DNA from: Bacillota bacterium
GTDB lineage: Bacteria; Bacillota_E; Symbiobacteriia; Symbiobacteriales; Symbiobacteriaceae
Reading direction: 5' to 3'
DNA: 17,252 bases
Assembly: GCA_003242675.1 (NCBI GenBank)
Contig: QGVE01000051.1
Span: 1-17,252 of the forward strand
The notes under the pieces: model-generated
Databases searched by the model: none
What the model was told of the DNA's origin: nothing
The model's input: only the letters and a program-made list of their open reading frames with translations
Position numbers and translations under genes: made by a program
Shown: positions 15,858 through 17,252 of the stretch, piece by piece
Numbering within the stretch: position 1 is the stretch's first letter
How the letters are laid out: every line of letters begins with the position of its first letter

Positions 15858-15892
15858 CCCGATCACGCCTCCCTCGCATTCCCTATGTTGTC

Positions 15893-15921
15893 ATTATATG
15901 GTTATTTCCATCGCCTGGCAA
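15893..15921 (-). promoter_or_regulatory. Near-consensus SigA promoter of the coiled-coil gene
   Basis: On the minus strand: -35 TTGCCA (15916-15921), exactly 17 bp, -10 TATAAT (15893-15898). The start of transcription is expected near 15886, giving a leader of about 30 nt. The -35 box abuts the ribosome site of the divergent methyltransferase gene. Confidence 0.75.
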
Positions 15922-15928
15922 GGGGGTG

Positions 15929-17252
15929 GTGAGCCTGGAGGAACGCGCACTCCCCCAGGCGTTTGTCGCACGCATGGCCGAACTCCTGAAGGACGAGTTC
16001 CCCGCCTTCCTGGCGGCTTTCGGCGCGCCGCCGGCCCGGGGGATCCGGGCCAACCGGCTGAAGATCGCGCCCGGAGCCCTGGCCGAACGCATGGGGTTCC
16101 CGCCGGATCCGGTCCCGTGGAACCCGGACGGGCTGTACTGCCCGCCCGGCCTGCGCCCGGGCTGGCACCCCTATCACGCCGCGGGGCTGTACTATGGACA
16201 GGAGCCCAGCGCGATGGTGGTCGCGCCCCTGGTCGCGGCGCGGCCCGGCGAGCGGGTGCTGGACCTGGCCGCCGCCCCCGGCGGCAAGACGACCCAGCTG
16301 GCGGCGCAGATGGAGAACCGGGGTCTCCTCGTGGCCAACGAGGTCGACCCCGGCCGTGCGCGCGCCCTGGTGGAGAACCTGGAGCGGCTGGGCATCACCT
16401 GCGCGGTCGTGGTGTGCGAGCGGCCAGAGCGGCTGGCCGAGCGGCTGCCCGGCTTCTTCGACCGGGTGCTCGTGGACGCCCCGTGCTCCGGCGAGGGCAT
16501 GTTCCGCAAGATGCCCGAGGTCCGCGACCGGTGGCGGCCCGACATGCCCCGCGCCTGCGCCCGGGTGCAGGGGGAGATCCTCGATGCCGCCGCCGACCTG
16601 CTCCGCCCCGGCGGGCGGCTCGTGTACTCCACCTGCACCTTCGCCCCCGAGGAGAACGAGGAGGTCCTCCTCCAGCTGCTCCTGCGCCGGCCCGAACTGC
16701 GCATGGTCCCCCTCCCCCCGATCCCCGGCCTCGCCCCCGGGCGGCCGGACTGGACGAGCGATCCGGAAAGGGCGGCCGCGCTGGGCGTCGGGCTGGCCGG
16801 CCGGCTCTGGCCCCACCGGGTGCGGGGCGAGGGCCACTTCGTCGCCGTGCTGGAGAGCGCGCCGGACGGCCCGACCCCGCCGCGCCCGCCGGCCCGCGCC
16901 GACTGGCAGCGGCCGTCCCGGGAGGCGCTCGCCTCCTTCCGGGCCTTCTGCCGCGATGCCCTGACCCCCGTGGGACTGGAGGCCTTGCCGCCGGAGGCCG
17001 AGATCCGGCAGCACGGCGAGTGGCTGTTCGCACCGCCGGAGGGCAGCCGTCCCCTTGCCTCCCTGCGCGTGCTCCGTGCAGGCCTGCAGTTGGGAAGGGC
17101 CCTGAAGGGCCGCTTCGAACCCTCCCACCCGCTGGCCCTGGCGCTGCGCCCCGAGCACGTGCGGCGGGGGCGGGATCCGCCCGCCGGCTCCCCCGCACCC
17201 CTCGCCTACCTGCGGGGCGAGACCCCGCCGGCGGGGGACGAGCGGGGCTGGT
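15929..17252 (+). CDS. rsmF: RsmF/NOL1-NOP2-Sun type rRNA cytosine-5 methyltransferase (3' end outside window)
   Basis: At least 441 aa, open to the last base, so the C-terminus is cut by the window. Start GTG at 15929 (another at 15926), after AAGGGGG; it is chosen because the family N-terminus (LPQAFVARMAELLKDEFPAFLAAFG) would be lost from the ATG at 15974. N-terminal part about 1-90, then a Rossmann SAM-binding core: VLDLAAAPGGKT (110-121), NEVDPGRA, DAPCSGEGMF with C186, and STCTFAPEENEE with C236. These are the two cysteines used in m5C catalysis and release. A C-terminal RsmF-type region follows (WPHRVRGEGHFVAVLE), ending with YLRGE, usual near the RNA-binding C-terminus. Close to full length for the family. 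Target presumed 16S rRNA; not testable here. Confidence 0.93.
   Translation, partial: MSLEERALPQAFVARMAELLKDEFPAFLAAFGAPPARGIRANRLKIAPGALAERMGFPPDPVPWNPDGLYCPPGLRPGWHPYHAAGLYYGQEPSAMVVAPLVAARPGERVLDLAAAPGGKTTQLAAQMENRGLLVANEVDPGRARALVENLERLGITCAVVVCERPERLAERLPGFFDRVLVDAPCSGEGMFRKMPEVRDRWRPDMPRACARVQGEILDAAADLLRPGGRLVYSTCTFAPEENEEVLLQLLLRRPELRMVPLPPIPGLAPGRPDWTSDPERAAALGVGLAGRLWPHRVRGEGHFVAVLESAPDGPTPPRPPARADWQRPSREALASFRAFCRDALTPVGLEALPPEAEIRQHGEWLFAPPEGSRPLASLRVLRAGLQLGRALKGRFEPSHPLALALRPEHVRRGRDPPAGSPAPLAYLRGETPPAGDERGW

Overview
The window reads as chromosome of a high-G+C Gram-positive of the Firmicutes type, most like Symbiobacterium. This is an inference from three things: very G+C-rich coding DNA, strong AGGAGG-type ribosome sites with many GTG and TTG starts, and a Bacillus/Clostridium-style pfkA-pykA pair in which the pyruvate kinase carries the extra C-terminal phosphohistidine-type domain. 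No database search was possible.

Positions 1 to about 4,100 are an accessory region. Two small exported-protein genes of visibly lower G+C (73-438 and 443-1090, minus strand) have their own promoter at 1132-1160. Next to that promoter sits a complete ISL3-family insertion sequence (1170-2494), with 22-bp imperfect terminal inverted repeats and a 9-bp flanking direct repeat. Beyond it are tightly packed minus-strand genes that look like a decayed prophage fragment (2554-4059): two small phage-type proteins with overlapping ends and a probably frameshifted third gene.

Positions 4,387-8,688 are on the plus strand. A single-domain response regulator, a large sensor histidine kinase (TM-CHASE3-like-TM-HAMP-GAF-PAS-HisKA-HATPase) and a small winged-helix-like protein overlap end to start and appear to form one signalling operon. 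A PrpE-like metallophosphatase and two tRNA genes, Ser(GCU) and Gly(UCC), follow. A strong hairpin at 8805-8834 separates them from the convergent minus-strand block.

Positions 8,855-14,205 are a minus-strand housekeeping block. In transcription order it holds pfkA, pykA (the two committed kinases of lower and upper glycolysis), a YbgC-type acyl-CoA thioesterase, an Mrp/ApbC Fe-S carrier ATPase and an AIM24/TIGR00266 protein. GC-rich hairpins lie between several of them.

Positions 14,558 to the end carry a purine nucleoside phosphorylase with unusual base-contact residues, a small coiled-coil orphan with a near-consensus promoter, and a divergent RsmF-type rRNA cytosine-5 methyltransferase that runs off the window. 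I see no CRISPR array, toxin-antitoxin pair or recognisable defence system. The best leads are the three-gene signalling operon, the altered purine site of the phosphorylase, and the exported pair beside the IS.
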